A stretch of 64,000 nucleotides of DNA from contig NZ_CP090003.1 in assembly GCF_021390195.1 (NCBI RefSeq), forward strand, positions 1,352,001-1,416,000. Reading direction: 5' to 3'. The translations under genes and the position numbers were made by a program. Of this stretch, positions 26,614-36,114 are shown piece after piece. Under the pieces are notes generated by a model. It was not told the DNA's origin. It did no database searches and worked only from the letters and a program-made list of their open reading frames with translations. The first letter of the stretch is position 1; every line of letters starts with the position of its first letter. Source of the DNA: Flagellimonas sp. CMM7. Its GTDB lineage: Bacteria > Bacteroidota > Bacteroidia > Flavobacteriales > Flavobacteriaceae.

Positions 26614-27513
26614 TTGAGACTAAGGAATATCATTTTTAATGACAGAGGTAATGTAAGGGTAAGTTTTAGGCTTTTGTCCTTTATATTGCTTTTTCAGATT
26701 ATAGGGATACTCCTAATAAAGATATTTGTTCCTTTCTTCAAGGAAAGTGGGTTTTACCTATCCTTTATGGTAAATGTTCTTTCTTGTTTGGCCGTTCTCT
26801 TGGCACTGTTTATATATTCAAAATATATAGATAAAAGTTCCTTCGCAAAGTACGGGATGTATCCGGGAAGGGCTACAGGGATTCATTTTATCAATGGCAC
26901 TTTTACCGGTATGGCATGTTTATGGGTTGTTGTTGTTCTACAAAAATCTAACTCTACAATTAGCTTTGAACCAAGTTCAATTTACCTAGAATACAATATA
27001 TGGATTGTCTATCTTTCACAAGCTCTACGATATTTTGTAGGCAGCATTTTTGAAGAGGTATTAACTACTTCATTTCTTTTCATTCTGGTCATTTATGCTT
27101 TTACAACCAAATCAAAATGGTATGTGCGCAGACAGTGGATTGCCATAATGATTTCAGCACTTTTGTTTGGTCTCATTCATAGTTCAAATCAAAATGCAAA
27201 TTTCCTGGGCATTTTTAACTTAATACTTTTTGGTGCGATTACCACCATAAATTTTGCAAGAACAAGAAATCTTGCTTTTGCTATTGGGTTTCATAGCCTG
27301 TGGAATTTTACCCAAAACGTTCTTTTTGGACTTCCTAACAGCGGTAAACCAGCTGAGGCATGGATTTTTAAGACAAATTTACAGTCTTCTGACCTAATTT
27401 CAGGTGGGAATTTTGGGTTGGAGAATAGCATTTTGAGTTCGGGAATTCTTATCATAATCCTTGTATATCAGTCCAAAAGATTTAAAAATTCAGTTCAATT
27501 TAATAAACATTAA
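26614..27513 (+). CDS. CPBP-family intramembrane metalloprotease-like protein
   Basis: A 299-residue membrane protein with about eight helices. CPBP/Abi landmarks are present: the Glu pair in FEEVLTTSF, His in FGLIHSSN and His-Asn in FHSLWNFTQN. The usual EExxxR motif lacks its Arg (EEVLTTS), so activity is uncertain. CPBP proteins cut within the membrane in prenyl-protein processing or bacteriocin immunity. The likely start is TTG at 26614, since the next in-frame ATG falls inside the second helix. Its gene is followed at two bases by the next NTF2-like gene. Confidence 0.82.
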   Translation: MRLRNIIFNDRGNVRVSFRLLSFILLFQIIGILLIKIFVPFFKESGFYLSFMVNVLSCLAVLLALFIYSKYIDKSSFAKYGMYPGRATGIHFINGTFTGMACLWVVVVLQKSNSTISFEPSSIYLEYNIWIVYLSQALRYFVGSIFEEVLTTSFLFILVIYAFTTKSKWYVRRQWIAIMISALLFGLIHSSNQNANFLGIFNLILFGAITTINFARTRNLAFAIGFHSLWNFTQNVLFGLPNSGKPAEAWIFKTNLQSSDLISGGNFGLENSILSSGILIIILVYQSKRFKNSVQFNKH

Positions 27514-27514
27514 A

Positions 27515-27976
27515 ATGCAGCGAAAAACTATCCTAATCTGTTTTTTTACACTTTCTTGGGTAACACATGGACAAGAATCTACTGAAGGTAACTTGGTTTA
27601 TGAAGAACTGGATTCAGTTCAACAAGTAATTCACACTTTAGAAAAATCCTTTCAAAAAATGACCGTCACTGATGGGATAGCAAACGCTTTTGCCCATTTC
27701 TCGGCTCCCGACAGTCAGTTAAATCGAAATAATCATTTAATAAAAGGGAAAGAGCAGATTTTTGAATTTTATGATAATGTAATGTATTCCCATGCCAAGG
27801 TGGATTGGGAACCTAATCGTATAGTCGTCGGTAAAGGCAATGATTTAGCATATTGCCAAGGGAATTATGTTTGGGAAATTCCAGATAAGGATGGAAAGTT
27901 AAAAACTTATGAAGGAATTTATCTGACTATTTGGAAAAAGCAACCAGATGGTTCATGGAAATACGTCTGGGATTAA
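27515..27976 (+). CDS. Exported SnoaL-like (DUF4440-type) protein
   Basis: About 153 residues from the ATG at 27515, which gives a proper signal peptide (MQRKTILICFFTLSWVTHG). The mature part is an NTF2-like domain: VQQVIHTLEKSFQKM, then FAHFSAPDSQLN and the closing strands YLTIWKKQPDGSWKYVWD, typical of DUF4440/SnoaL_3. It is likely a small periplasmic binding or isomerase-like protein. It lies in a tight run after the CPBP gene. Substrate unknown. Confidence 0.8.
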   Translation: MQRKTILICFFTLSWVTHGQESTEGNLVYEELDSVQQVIHTLEKSFQKMTVTDGIANAFAHFSAPDSQLNRNNHLIKGKEQIFEFYDNVMYSHAKVDWEPNRIVVGKGNDLAYCQGNYVWEIPDKDGKLKTYEGIYLTIWKKQPDGSWKYVWD

Positions 27977-27995
27977 TAATTAAACAATATGTGAA

Positions 27996-28475
27996 ATGGA
28001 GCGTAAACCTGTCGCAAAATTTGGGGTCCTATTATCAATTATATTAATCACCTATTTTTTAATTACGAATTTGATAGGGATATCAGGCAGTAATTTAGTC
28101 GGATGGCTCGGGTACTTACCCTATGCTTTCATTGTTTATTTTGGACTCATAAAAAGTGAGGATTTATATGAAAGGTACAAGACACGATTCCTCTTCGGTG
28201 TACTGGTAAGTCTTATCGGTGCAGTATTGAGTTCAATATTCATGTTTGTATATCTTAAATACGTCGATGACCTGATGATTAGAACAGCCGTTGAAACTCA
28301 AATTAGTAGTTTGGATAGTAGTAGTGAGAGTTACAAAGAGATGGTGTCAAAAATCAAATTAGCTATTACCCCTACTTTTTACTTAATCTTTGGGGTCATA
28401 TCCGGATCTGTAATCGGTACCATTATTTCTGCCCTGATTCCACTCCTTCTTAAAAAACAAAAACTTGAAGCTTAG
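27996..28475 (+). CDS. DUF4199-type membrane protein
   Basis: A 159-residue protein with four membrane helices and a lysine-rich tail (PLLLKKQKLEA). The pattern of a first helix pair, KYVDD then a helical segment, and a second helix pair resembles DUF4199 proteins, a flavobacterial family of unknown function. It is in the same direction and closely spaced with its neighbours (19 and 42 bases), so it is part of the run. Confidence 0.65.
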   Translation: MERKPVAKFGVLLSIILITYFLITNLIGISGSNLVGWLGYLPYAFIVYFGLIKSEDLYERYKTRFLFGVLVSLIGAVLSSIFMFVYLKYVDDLMIRTAVETQISSLDSSSESYKEMVSKIKLAITPTFYLIFGVISGSVIGTIISALIPLLLKKQKLEA

Positions 28476-28517
28476 TTTTTTTCGAGGTCATATCATAATA
28501 TTATAATCTCATTGATA

Positions 28518-29690
28518 ATGAAAAAAAAGTTAATCATCATCGTAATGCTATTTTCTGCAGGTTGCTTTGCCCAAGAATCCACTAGAGAACTAAAGCAGAT
28601 GAATTTTTCAGGAACCGGTTACAAGCTGGGCTTACAGCATGGTAGTCAGTTAAAAGAAGAAATCGCCGCTATCATCAAAGCATGGAAGACAAATACAAGC
28701 AAGCAATTGGGAAAAGATGCAAATGAAGTAGTTGCGGATTTTTTTGAATATGCAAATTTCATTAAGGCCATTAAACGCTGGACACCTGAACTTTATGAAG
28801 AAATTATCGGAATTTCAGATGGTTCGGGGCAAAGTTTCAGGGATGTTTTCGTGCTTAATCTCCTGGACGAATTCTGGGTATATGTAAACAACATCCATAA
28901 TCATCATTGTAGTGGATTAGGTGTTCCGGCAATGAATGGCAAGCCAGGATATATAGCTCAAAATATGGATTTGGAAAATTACACGGATGGTTTTCAGATG
29001 CTTATGAGATTAGAACGAACAAAAAATAGGCCAGAACAGCTTATTCTGACCCACCCTGGTCTCATTGCTTTAAATGGCCTTAACGAAAACGGAATTGGGG
29101 TTTGTGTGAACACCTTAATACAACTAAGGGCCAATGCCCATGGATTGCCTGTTGCCTTTATTATTCGACGAATAATCAATACAGATAATAAAGAAGAAGT
29201 ATTGGATTTTATCAATAAGGTCAATCACGCTTCAGGGCAGAATTACATTATTGGGATACAAGGGGAAGTCTATGACTTTGAAGCATCTGCAAATAATGTT
29301 GTTCGATTTGTCCCTGAGAATAAAAATGGTACCGTATACCATACCAATCATCCTTTGGTCAATACCGATATTAAACCATGGTTTGAAGCTTATAATCCAA
29401 AACCCTTAAATGGGCAAAATTTATTAAATACCGATAGTCACTTTAGATACAGGGCAATAGAAAAGCGGATGACAACGAAAATAGAATTGACAAATCATTC
29501 TCTTATCGAGGCATTAAGATCGAGGGACAATAAAAAGAACCCGGTATGCAAAACAAATCTTAAGAATGAATGGGGGTTCACATTTGCCTCAGTTGTAATG
29601 ACACTATCGGAAACACCCTACCTTCAAATTACTGCCGGACCTCCTGACGAATCTGAATTTGTAAAAATTGGTTTTGGAAAGAAGGAATAA
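28518..29690 (+). CDS. Exported C45-type Ntn acyltransferase/amidohydrolase
   Basis: About 390 residues from the ATG at 28518; a TTG two codons earlier is possible. A signal peptide ends near residue 18 (CFAQ). The protein matches the C45 family (acyl-CoA:6-aminopenicillanate acyltransferase-like): an N-terminal helical part, then HHCSGLGV with Cys131 as the likely nucleophile exposed by self-cleavage, then AQNMDLENY and HPGLIALNGLNENGIGVCVN. Members cleave or form amide bonds of N-acyl compounds, including beta-lactams and acyl amino acids. In this exported run an N-acyl substrate is plausible, but the actual substrate cannot be read. Confidence 0.87.
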   Translation: MKKKLIIIVMLFSAGCFAQESTRELKQMNFSGTGYKLGLQHGSQLKEEIAAIIKAWKTNTSKQLGKDANEVVADFFEYANFIKAIKRWTPELYEEIIGISDGSGQSFRDVFVLNLLDEFWVYVNNIHNHHCSGLGVPAMNGKPGYIAQNMDLENYTDGFQMLMRLERTKNRPEQLILTHPGLIALNGLNENGIGVCVNTLIQLRANAHGLPVAFIIRRIINTDNKEEVLDFINKVNHASGQNYIIGIQGEVYDFEASANNVVRFVPENKNGTVYHTNHPLVNTDIKPWFEAYNPKPLNGQNLLNTDSHFRYRAIEKRMTTKIELTNHSLIEALRSRDNKKNPVCKTNLKNEWGFTFASVVMTLSETPYLQITAGPPDESEFVKIGFGKKE

Positions 29691-29765
29691 TCAGTTAGAC
29701 CACAACCATCAAACCAAAATGTATTTAAATAAAAATTGATACAATTATCTATAAAATCAAGTATC

Positions 29766-30881
29766 ATGAAAAAATGTAAAAAGGACCATAAGATATTTAT
29801 AGCGGTATTTTTATGCATTCCATTCTTAGTGAGTGCACAATTTCATACGTTAAAAATACCCCGATCAAGCAATAAAGTAATTGAGACCCAACAATTGGGA
29901 GTTACCGATGTGACCATTGACTACAGTAGTCCGTCAGTCAATAATAGGGAGGTCTGGAATGACATTGAGGTCATTCCACAAAGTGGAGATCCGATTGCTT
30001 GGCGCGCAGGTGCCAATATGAACACGACCATTTACTTTTCAACCGATGTGTTGATTGAGGGGAAAGTTTTAAAAGCGGGAACTTATGGTTTTCATATTAT
30101 CCCAAATGATAACAATTTTACGCTCTTGTTTGCCCATAACAATAATCAATGGGGTAGTTATTATTTGGATAGAGAGAAAGACGTAACGATGGAGGTTAAA
30201 GTTCAAGGCGAAGAATGCCCTTTTTCAGAAAAGTTGGATTATGAATTTTTGAATTGGTCTGAAGATTCGGTGACCATAGCACTAGAATGGGCTGACAAAC
30301 GAATACCTTTTAAGGTTTCGATAGATTTGAATAAGACAGTAATTGAGAGCTTTAGAAATGAGCTAAGGGGCATAAATACCTATCATTGGCAGGCCTGGAA
30401 TGATGCGGCATCTTGGTGTTTACAACATAACACAAACCTTGAAGAAGCATTGGAATGGGCAAACAGGTCTATACAAGGGGGATACCATGGTTTCGCCGCT
30501 GAAGAAAACCTTACCAATTTGGTGACCAAGGCTCGGTTGCTTAAAAAATTAAACAAAGACGACGACCTCACTACCACCTTGGAGCAGGCAGAACATTTGG
30601 TCTCAAACCCAAGGGAGGCCAATATGATATCGTTTTTAATGCTTCAGCTTGAGCAACCTAAAAAGGCTCTTGATTTTAGTAACGGTATGTTGGTCAAATA
30701 CCCTGATGCTTGGTTTTTAAATATCAATAAAGGCATCAGCTTCTATTTTATGGGTCAAAAAGAAGAAGCACTTAAAGAACTTCGCGCCGTTGCAGAGATT
30801 GCCCCAGAGCAATTTCAAAAAAGGCTAGGTGAAATTATCCAAGAAGTGACCGAGGATACTTATAAAATGCCCAATGGTTAA
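29766..30881 (+). CDS. Exported DUF2911 protein with TPR-like C-terminus
   Basis: About 371 residues from the ATG at 29766; a TTG at 29736 gives a poor signal peptide. After the signal peptide (FLCIPFLVSAQF) comes a DUF2911 domain (VTIDYSSPSVNNREVW, WRAGANMNTTI, GTYGFHIIPNDNN). A helical region with TPR character follows (ALEWANRSIQGGY, ALDFSNGMLVKYPDAWF, ALKELRAVAEIAPE). DUF2911 proteins are common and secreted in Bacteroidetes and have no agreed function. It is placed between the C45 enzyme and another NTF2-like gene and is likely cotranscribed. Confidence 0.88.
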   Translation: MKKCKKDHKIFIAVFLCIPFLVSAQFHTLKIPRSSNKVIETQQLGVTDVTIDYSSPSVNNREVWNDIEVIPQSGDPIAWRAGANMNTTIYFSTDVLIEGKVLKAGTYGFHIIPNDNNFTLLFAHNNNQWGSYYLDREKDVTMEVKVQGEECPFSEKLDYEFLNWSEDSVTIALEWADKRIPFKVSIDLNKTVIESFRNELRGINTYHWQAWNDAASWCLQHNTNLEEALEWANRSIQGGYHGFAAEENLTNLVTKARLLKKLNKDDDLTTTLEQAEHLVSNPREANMISFLMLQLEQPKKALDFSNGMLVKYPDAWFLNINKGISFYFMGQKEEALKELRAVAEIAPEQFQKRLGEIIQEVTEDTYKMPNG

Positions 30882-30891
30882 GTCTTTACGC

Positions 30892-31386
30892 ATGAAAACA
30901 GTCTTAAGTTTCCTTTTACTGTTAGGTATTCAGTGTTTTAGCCAGACTCAGCATAAAAAAGCAAATTTGGCCGAAATCAATGAACTTACCAAAAAAATGT
31001 ATGATATCATATCATTTGATAATGGGAATATACCTACATATGACCTCAGTTCCATTTACCATAAAGAAGCAGTAATTGGTGTAGTCGACACCACTCAAGT
31101 TAGCATATTTACCGCCATTGAATTTGAAGAGGGGAACAATGCATATTTTAAAAAACATAAGATTGTATCCTTTAAAGAAAGGGAATTAGACGGGATTACC
31201 CATTTTTATGGTGGAGTAGCTGTACGTTACAGCCCCTATGAATTTAACCTTAAATCAGCTGAACGTGAGGTGACCATAAGGGGAGTAAACACCATTCAAT
31301 ATGTTAAAGTACCTGAATTGGGTTGGCGTGTTTATTCCATTTTTTATAGCGATAATACTTCATATCCTGATTTGGCTAAAGAGTAA
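30892..31386 (+). CDS. Exported NTF2-like protein
   Basis: About 164 residues from the ATG at 30892, which gives the signal peptide MKTVLSFLLLLGIQCFSQ. An ATG at 30874 overlapping the previous gene is possible. The mature domain has the NTF2-like order: helical LAEINELTKKMYDIIS, then IYHKEAVIGVVD, GGVAVRYSPYEF and the closing GWRVYSIFYSD. It is the third such protein in this run. Ligand and activity are unknown. No Asp-His catalytic pair of the isomerase type stands out. Confidence 0.72.
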   Translation: MKTVLSFLLLLGIQCFSQTQHKKANLAEINELTKKMYDIISFDNGNIPTYDLSSIYHKEAVIGVVDTTQVSIFTAIEFEEGNNAYFKKHKIVSFKERELDGITHFYGGVAVRYSPYEFNLKSAEREVTIRGVNTIQYVKVPELGWRVYSIFYSDNTSYPDLAKE

Positions 31387-31412
31387 TGAAAAAACAGATT
31401 TAAATAGGATTT

Positions 31413-32636
31413 ATGAAACCCTCACGAAGAACATTTTTAAAAAAAACCTCCATCGGAGCAATAGGGCTGGGTATACTTCCGACCAGCATCCCAACGCCAA
31501 GTTTGGATTTTTATGACGACATAAAAAAAGGAATCAATCCATGGATAGAACTTTCAAAAAAGGACTATTTAAAAAACGCTGAAATCATTTCAAAGATGGC
31601 ACAAGGAAGTTCTGTTTTGGCAGTGCTTAAAAATAACGCCTACGGTCTAGGAGATGTTGAAGTGGGCAGTATTTTAGATGATAGCCCGCATGTAGATGGG
31701 CTTGCTCTTGTTAAGGATGTACGTTGTTTGGCTCTTCGGGAGAAAGGAGTGCAAAAACCGATATTACTCATGGGCGATTTTTCCGCAAATTTAGGGGTTG
31801 AGCTTGCAAAAGCTAACATTACGTTCAGTGTGTTCTCAAAAGAATCTATGGCAAAAGTTCAGGCCTTGGCCAAAGTAAACCGCACAAAAATTAAAGTGCA
31901 ACTCTATTTTGATACGGGACTGGGACGTATGGGAATGGCATACAGCAAGCCATTGGACTGGGTGACTGAATTGGCAAAGATTGAGAACATTGAAATTATA
32001 GGACTATTTTCAACACTTACTACTCCAATTGACTTTGCGCAAGAACAATTGAGACGTTTCAATTCACTTACAAGCCGGTTAAATGCTTTGGGAATTGAGA
32101 TGCCTCAAAAACATATTGCTCCCTCCCAGTCTATATTAGAATTGGAAGCCTCGCACTTAAACCTCGTACGCCCAGGTATTTTGTTACATGGTTCATACCC
32201 TTTGCAAGGCATGCCACAATCTAAACAGTTTTCCCTTACCCCCACTTTCAAGCTTAAAGCTAAAGTGATCCGTATGGAAAAACTGAAACCAGGGGACACC
32301 ATTGGTTTCTCAAGATTCTATAAGGTGAAACAGGAAGAATGGATTGCCACCCTACCAATAGGATGGGCAGATGGTTATGCCAGTTCAGCTGAAAATGGAG
32401 CTAAAGTCTTGATAAACGGAACGCTTTACCCAGTGGTCAACGTTAATGCCAGCCATTGTAATTTGGTTATTGGCCGGAAAAAAGATGTTAAGGTCGGTGA
32501 TGTGGCCACCTTAATTGGTCCTGACGTCCCTGAAATTAGTCCTGAAGGTTTTGGCAAAGCTATCAATGGGCATAATTACCTGCAAATCAATTACAAAGAA
32601 TCTATCCCAAAAATCGTACTTGATGAACTGGTGTAA
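31413..32636 (+). CDS. Tat-exported alanine-racemase-like PLP protein
   Basis: A 407-residue fold-type III protein. A Tat signal (SRRTFLKK) directs it across the inner membrane. Lys73 in AVLKNNAYG is the PLP lysine and QLYFDTGLGRMG is well kept. The position of the catalytic Tyr (usually in SYGRTF) reads IGFSRFY, that is Phe299, and the usual MDQ block is replaced by NASHCNL. Racemase activity by the normal two-base mechanism is therefore doubtful, and a different PLP reaction is possible. Exported broad-specificity racemases are known. The 3' end overlaps the start of the hydrolase gene. Confidence 0.82.
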   Translation: MKPSRRTFLKKTSIGAIGLGILPTSIPTPSLDFYDDIKKGINPWIELSKKDYLKNAEIISKMAQGSSVLAVLKNNAYGLGDVEVGSILDDSPHVDGLALVKDVRCLALREKGVQKPILLMGDFSANLGVELAKANITFSVFSKESMAKVQALAKVNRTKIKVQLYFDTGLGRMGMAYSKPLDWVTELAKIENIEIIGLFSTLTTPIDFAQEQLRRFNSLTSRLNALGIEMPQKHIAPSQSILELEASHLNLVRPGILLHGSYPLQGMPQSKQFSLTPTFKLKAKVIRMEKLKPGDTIGFSRFYKVKQEEWIATLPIGWADGYASSAENGAKVLINGTLYPVVNVNASHCNLVIGRKKDVKVGDVATLIGPDVPEISPEGFGKAINGHNYLQINYKESIPKIVLDELV

Positions 32637-33486
32637 AGGAACCATTCAATACATCCTGTTCATTTCAGTATGGATTGCTAATTGTCAAAGTAAATACATT
32701 ACTGTTGGTACGGATAGTATAAAGGTATATGTAGAAGATATAGGTAAAGGCAAACCTATTGTCTTTATTCCTGGATGGACGATGACCTCCCAGTTCTTTT
32801 CAAAGCAAAAGGATTATTTCAAGAATGACTATCGATACATTTCCTATGATCCGAGAAGTCACGGAAAATCGACCAAGACGGAAAAAAGAAACACCTATGA
32901 AGACCATGCTAACGATCTAAATGACCTTATAAATAAACTTGAACTTGATGATGTGGTATTGATTGGCTGGTCGAGCGGATCAGCCACTATATATGAATAT
33001 GTAAAAAAATATGGTAGTAACAATATAGACCGTGTCATATTTATTGACGAGCCCCCAAAATGGATTGGAGATACCTCAAAGGAATGGGTCTATGGCTCTT
33101 TTGACGAATACAAAGAAAGTTTGAAAGACCTAATCAATGACCGATTCGGGTATGCCAAGGGTACCGTGCAATGGATGTTGCAAAAAAATGGAGATGCCAA
33201 AGAACATAACTGGATGGTAGCGCAAATGATGTTGACCTCAAATAATGCTGCTTTGAGCCTTTATATAGATGGATTGACAAGCGATTACACTGAAGAGGTA
33301 AAACGTATGGATAAGACAACATCCTTGTTGTATTTGGTCAGGGAATCTTGGTACGATCAGGCAAAACAATGATTGGATAGGAATGCGCCTCTTTCGAAAG
33401 TACTGCCTATAAAAAGCCATGCAATGTTTTGGGAGGACCCAGAGAATTTTAATGAAATAGCAAAAACTTTTATCGATGATAGTTAG
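32623..33486 (+). pseudogene. Alpha/beta hydrolase interrupted by an in-frame TGA
   Basis: The reading frame from ATG 32623 encodes an exported alpha/beta hydrolase: signal peptide, oxyanion region FIPGWTM, and nucleophile elbow GWSSGS. It stops at TGA 33370-33372. The same frame continues to TAG 33484-33486 and encodes the missing end, including the catalytic His block SHAMFWEDPENF. The stop falls where Trp is usual before LDRNAP, so a TGG to TGA change is the simple explanation. The product lacks its catalytic His unless the stop is read through. A sequencing error is the alternative. The start overlaps the racemase-like gene by 14 bases. Confidence 0.85.
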
Positions 33487-33606
33487 ACCTGTTACAGCTC
33501 TCAATCAAATGATTTTTTTTTAATCTCGTTTAAGCTCATCAAACAAAATTAACATAGGGCCATAGTCCAATTCGATCGCTATGACCTCAAAATCAATGGA
33601 AAATCC

Positions 33607-36021
33607 ATGTTCAAAAAAAGTATAATACTGACTATCTCTTTAATCGGCCTTTGGGGCAATGCACAAGAAAACATCACAGGAAAAGTTGTTGACATAGATA
33701 ATAATGCCATAGCTTTTGCCAATGTTGTGGCCAAACTAAAAACCGATTCCACTTTGGTAAAAGGTGCCATTTCTGATGATAATGGAAACTTCAACCTTTT
33801 GATAAAAGAACCACAAGCGTGTTTTTTGACAGTCTCCTACCTAGGGTTCAAGTCCAAAACCATTTCTTCAATTGTTTCCAGCAATTTGGGAACCCTTGTT
33901 TTACAAGAGGCGGCAGAACAGTTGAACGAAGTAGCCGTAGTTTCCCAAAAGCCCTTTATCCAAAGGGAACAAGATAAACTTGTTGTCAATGTTGAAAACA
34001 GTATTGTTAGCACGGGGAGTACTACATTGGAGGTATTGGGAAGATCTCCCGGAATCACCATAGATCAAGATGATAATATTTCACTGAGCGGAAGAAATGG
34101 TGTGCGCATATATATCGATAATAAAGATACGCGTTTACAAGGTGAACAATTGGCCAACCTGCTTAGAAGTCTTCCTTCATCCAATATTGAGAAAATAGAG
34201 ATTATCTCAAATCCATCAGTACGATACGAAGCGCAGGGAAATGCAGGGATTATCAATATCGTGACAAAAAAAGGAAAGCTTTATGGCACTAATGGGAGTT
34301 TGACGATAAGCCCTGGCCACGGGAGATATTTTAGATGGAGCAACAGCATCGACTTTAACCATAGAACTGAAAAAATGAACATTTTTGGGCAATATTCGTT
34401 TTCGGATATGAACCGCTATCAGGAGATAGTGATTGATCGTACCTTTCTTGATGGTGACCAGCCCATGGCCATTTATGACTTACAAAATGATTTTGAACTA
34501 CCTCTCAGCAATCACAATGCACGTTTGGGATTAGATTTCAACGCCAGTGAACGCACAACTATTGGATTGTTGTTCTCTGGACTCAGAAGCATACAAAAAA
34601 ATAGATCTACCAGTAATGTGTCGGGGTTTGATATTGCAAGAAATCCAATTTCAGAGGAGTTGACCACTACCGATATTAAATCAGATTGGAACCAATTTAC
34701 AGCTAACTTGAATGCTGGACATCGTTTTAAAAATAAATCCAGCCTCGATTTTAACTTGGATTATGCCCGATACACCAATGGTTCAGACCAAAACTTCGTT
34801 TCTGATTTTGAATTTTTCGATACGGGCAATACCGCTCAAGACATTTTGTTAGGTGATGTGGATGGATTTTTAAATCTCTCTGGAATTACATTGGACTATA
34901 GATTACCACTAAAGAACGGTAATGTATTTGAAACTGGCTGGAAGAATACCTGGGTAACTTCTGATAACGATCTAGAATACGTAAATGACCAGAATGGCAC
35001 TATAATTCTGAATGAAAACCTGAGCAACCATTTCATCTATGACGAGGCAATATATGCCGCCTATGTCAGCTACAGTATCAATAAAAAGAAATGGAACGCT
35101 CAATTGGGGTTAAGGGCCGAGAATACATTTATTGAAGGAAACCAGGTGACTACGAATACCGTCTTTGAGAACGATTATCTCAATTTTTTTCCGACAGCTT
35201 CGTACAATTATACCTTGAATGAAAAGAATGCATTGGGAGTTTCATTTGGGAGACGTATAGATAGGCCTAGTTACGGGCAATTGAATCCATTCAGGACCTT
35301 TGTTAATACCAATACCTTTAGGGAGGGGAACCCTTTTCTTCAACCTCAATTTACCTGGGTATCGGAACTTAATTACACTTTTAAACAACGTTACTACTTC
35401 GCCTTAAATGTAGGTTACACTACTGATAATCTCAACAACGCCATCATTCGCAATAGTGAAGAAGAAGTTGTTGTTGTAAAACCCATTAACATTGATAGGT
35501 TGAAAAGCTACTCTCTTGTTGCCAGTTTTCCTGTGCGGTTTTGGAACTGGTGGGAAAGCAATTGGAACGTCAATGCTTCAGTAAGCGATTTTGACGGTGA
35601 GATCAATGGATTCAACTTTGACAGAAACAATCCCGTGGTAACCATAAATACCAGTCATAATTTTAATTTGGGAAAAGGGTATCGCTTACAACTAAGTGCC
35701 TTTCATCTGTTCCCCAGTTATGCTACAATCACTAAAATCGAAACCATATCTTCAGTCTCCTTGGGTTTTCAAAAGAACATATTGAAGGATAAAGGAACAC
35801 TTCGATTTAATTTCAATGATATCTTTTGGAACCAGTATCCCACTGGTAGGACCCAGTTTGGTAACCTTGATGATACTTTCACCAGTTACAGGGATACACG
35901 TTACGCGACTTTGTCGTTCACATGGCGCTTTGGTAAACAAACCGTTCAACCACAACGTAGAAGGCAATCAGAAATACAAAATGAATTGAACCGGGCTAGA
36001 CAAACGGAGAATAATGGATAA
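33607..36021 (+). CDS. Outer-membrane receptor with carboxypeptidase-like N-domain (OMP_b-brl_3)
   Basis: An 804-residue outer-membrane protein. A signal peptide precedes a CarboxypepD_reg-like domain (ITGKVVDIDNNAIAFANVV, then ISDDNGNFNL). A plug-like region (LEVLGRSPGITIDQDDNISLSGRNGVRIYID, RSLPSSNIEKIEIISNPSVRYEAQGNAGIINIVTKKG) leads into a large beta-barrel ending with a strand near SFTWRFGK. This matches the OMP_b-brl_3 group of TonB-dependent-like receptors. No SusD partner is adjacent, so it is not a classic polysaccharide locus. It could import or bind the substrate of the exported enzymes upstream. Confidence 0.92.
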   Translation: MFKKSIILTISLIGLWGNAQENITGKVVDIDNNAIAFANVVAKLKTDSTLVKGAISDDNGNFNLLIKEPQACFLTVSYLGFKSKTISSIVSSNLGTLVLQEAAEQLNEVAVVSQKPFIQREQDKLVVNVENSIVSTGSTTLEVLGRSPGITIDQDDNISLSGRNGVRIYIDNKDTRLQGEQLANLLRSLPSSNIEKIEIISNPSVRYEAQGNAGIINIVTKKGKLYGTNGSLTISPGHGRYFRWSNSIDFNHRTEKMNIFGQYSFSDMNRYQEIVIDRTFLDGDQPMAIYDLQNDFELPLSNHNARLGLDFNASERTTIGLLFSGLRSIQKNRSTSNVSGFDIARNPISEELTTTDIKSDWNQFTANLNAGHRFKNKSSLDFNLDYARYTNGSDQNFVSDFEFFDTGNTAQDILLGDVDGFLNLSGITLDYRLPLKNGNVFETGWKNTWVTSDNDLEYVNDQNGTIILNENLSNHFIYDEAIYAAYVSYSINKKKWNAQLGLRAENTFIEGNQVTTNTVFENDYLNFFPTASYNYTLNEKNALGVSFGRRIDRPSYGQLNPFRTFVNTNTFREGNPFLQPQFTWVSELNYTFKQRYYFALNVGYTTDNLNNAIIRNSEEEVVVVKPINIDRLKSYSLVASFPVRFWNWWESNWNVNASVSDFDGEINGFNFDRNNPVVTINTSHNFNLGKGYRLQLSAFHLFPSYATITKIETISSVSLGFQKNILKDKGTLRFNFNDIFWNQYPTGRTQFGNLDDTFTSYRDTRYATLSFTWRFGKQTVQPQRRRQSEIQNELNRARQTENNG

Positions 36022-36114
36022 TTTAAAGCAAAAGGAATTATGAAGAAATCAATCTCCATAAGTGTTTTTTTTCATGCTGCATTTCATACACAAAATTGCT
36101 GCCCACAATTAAAA

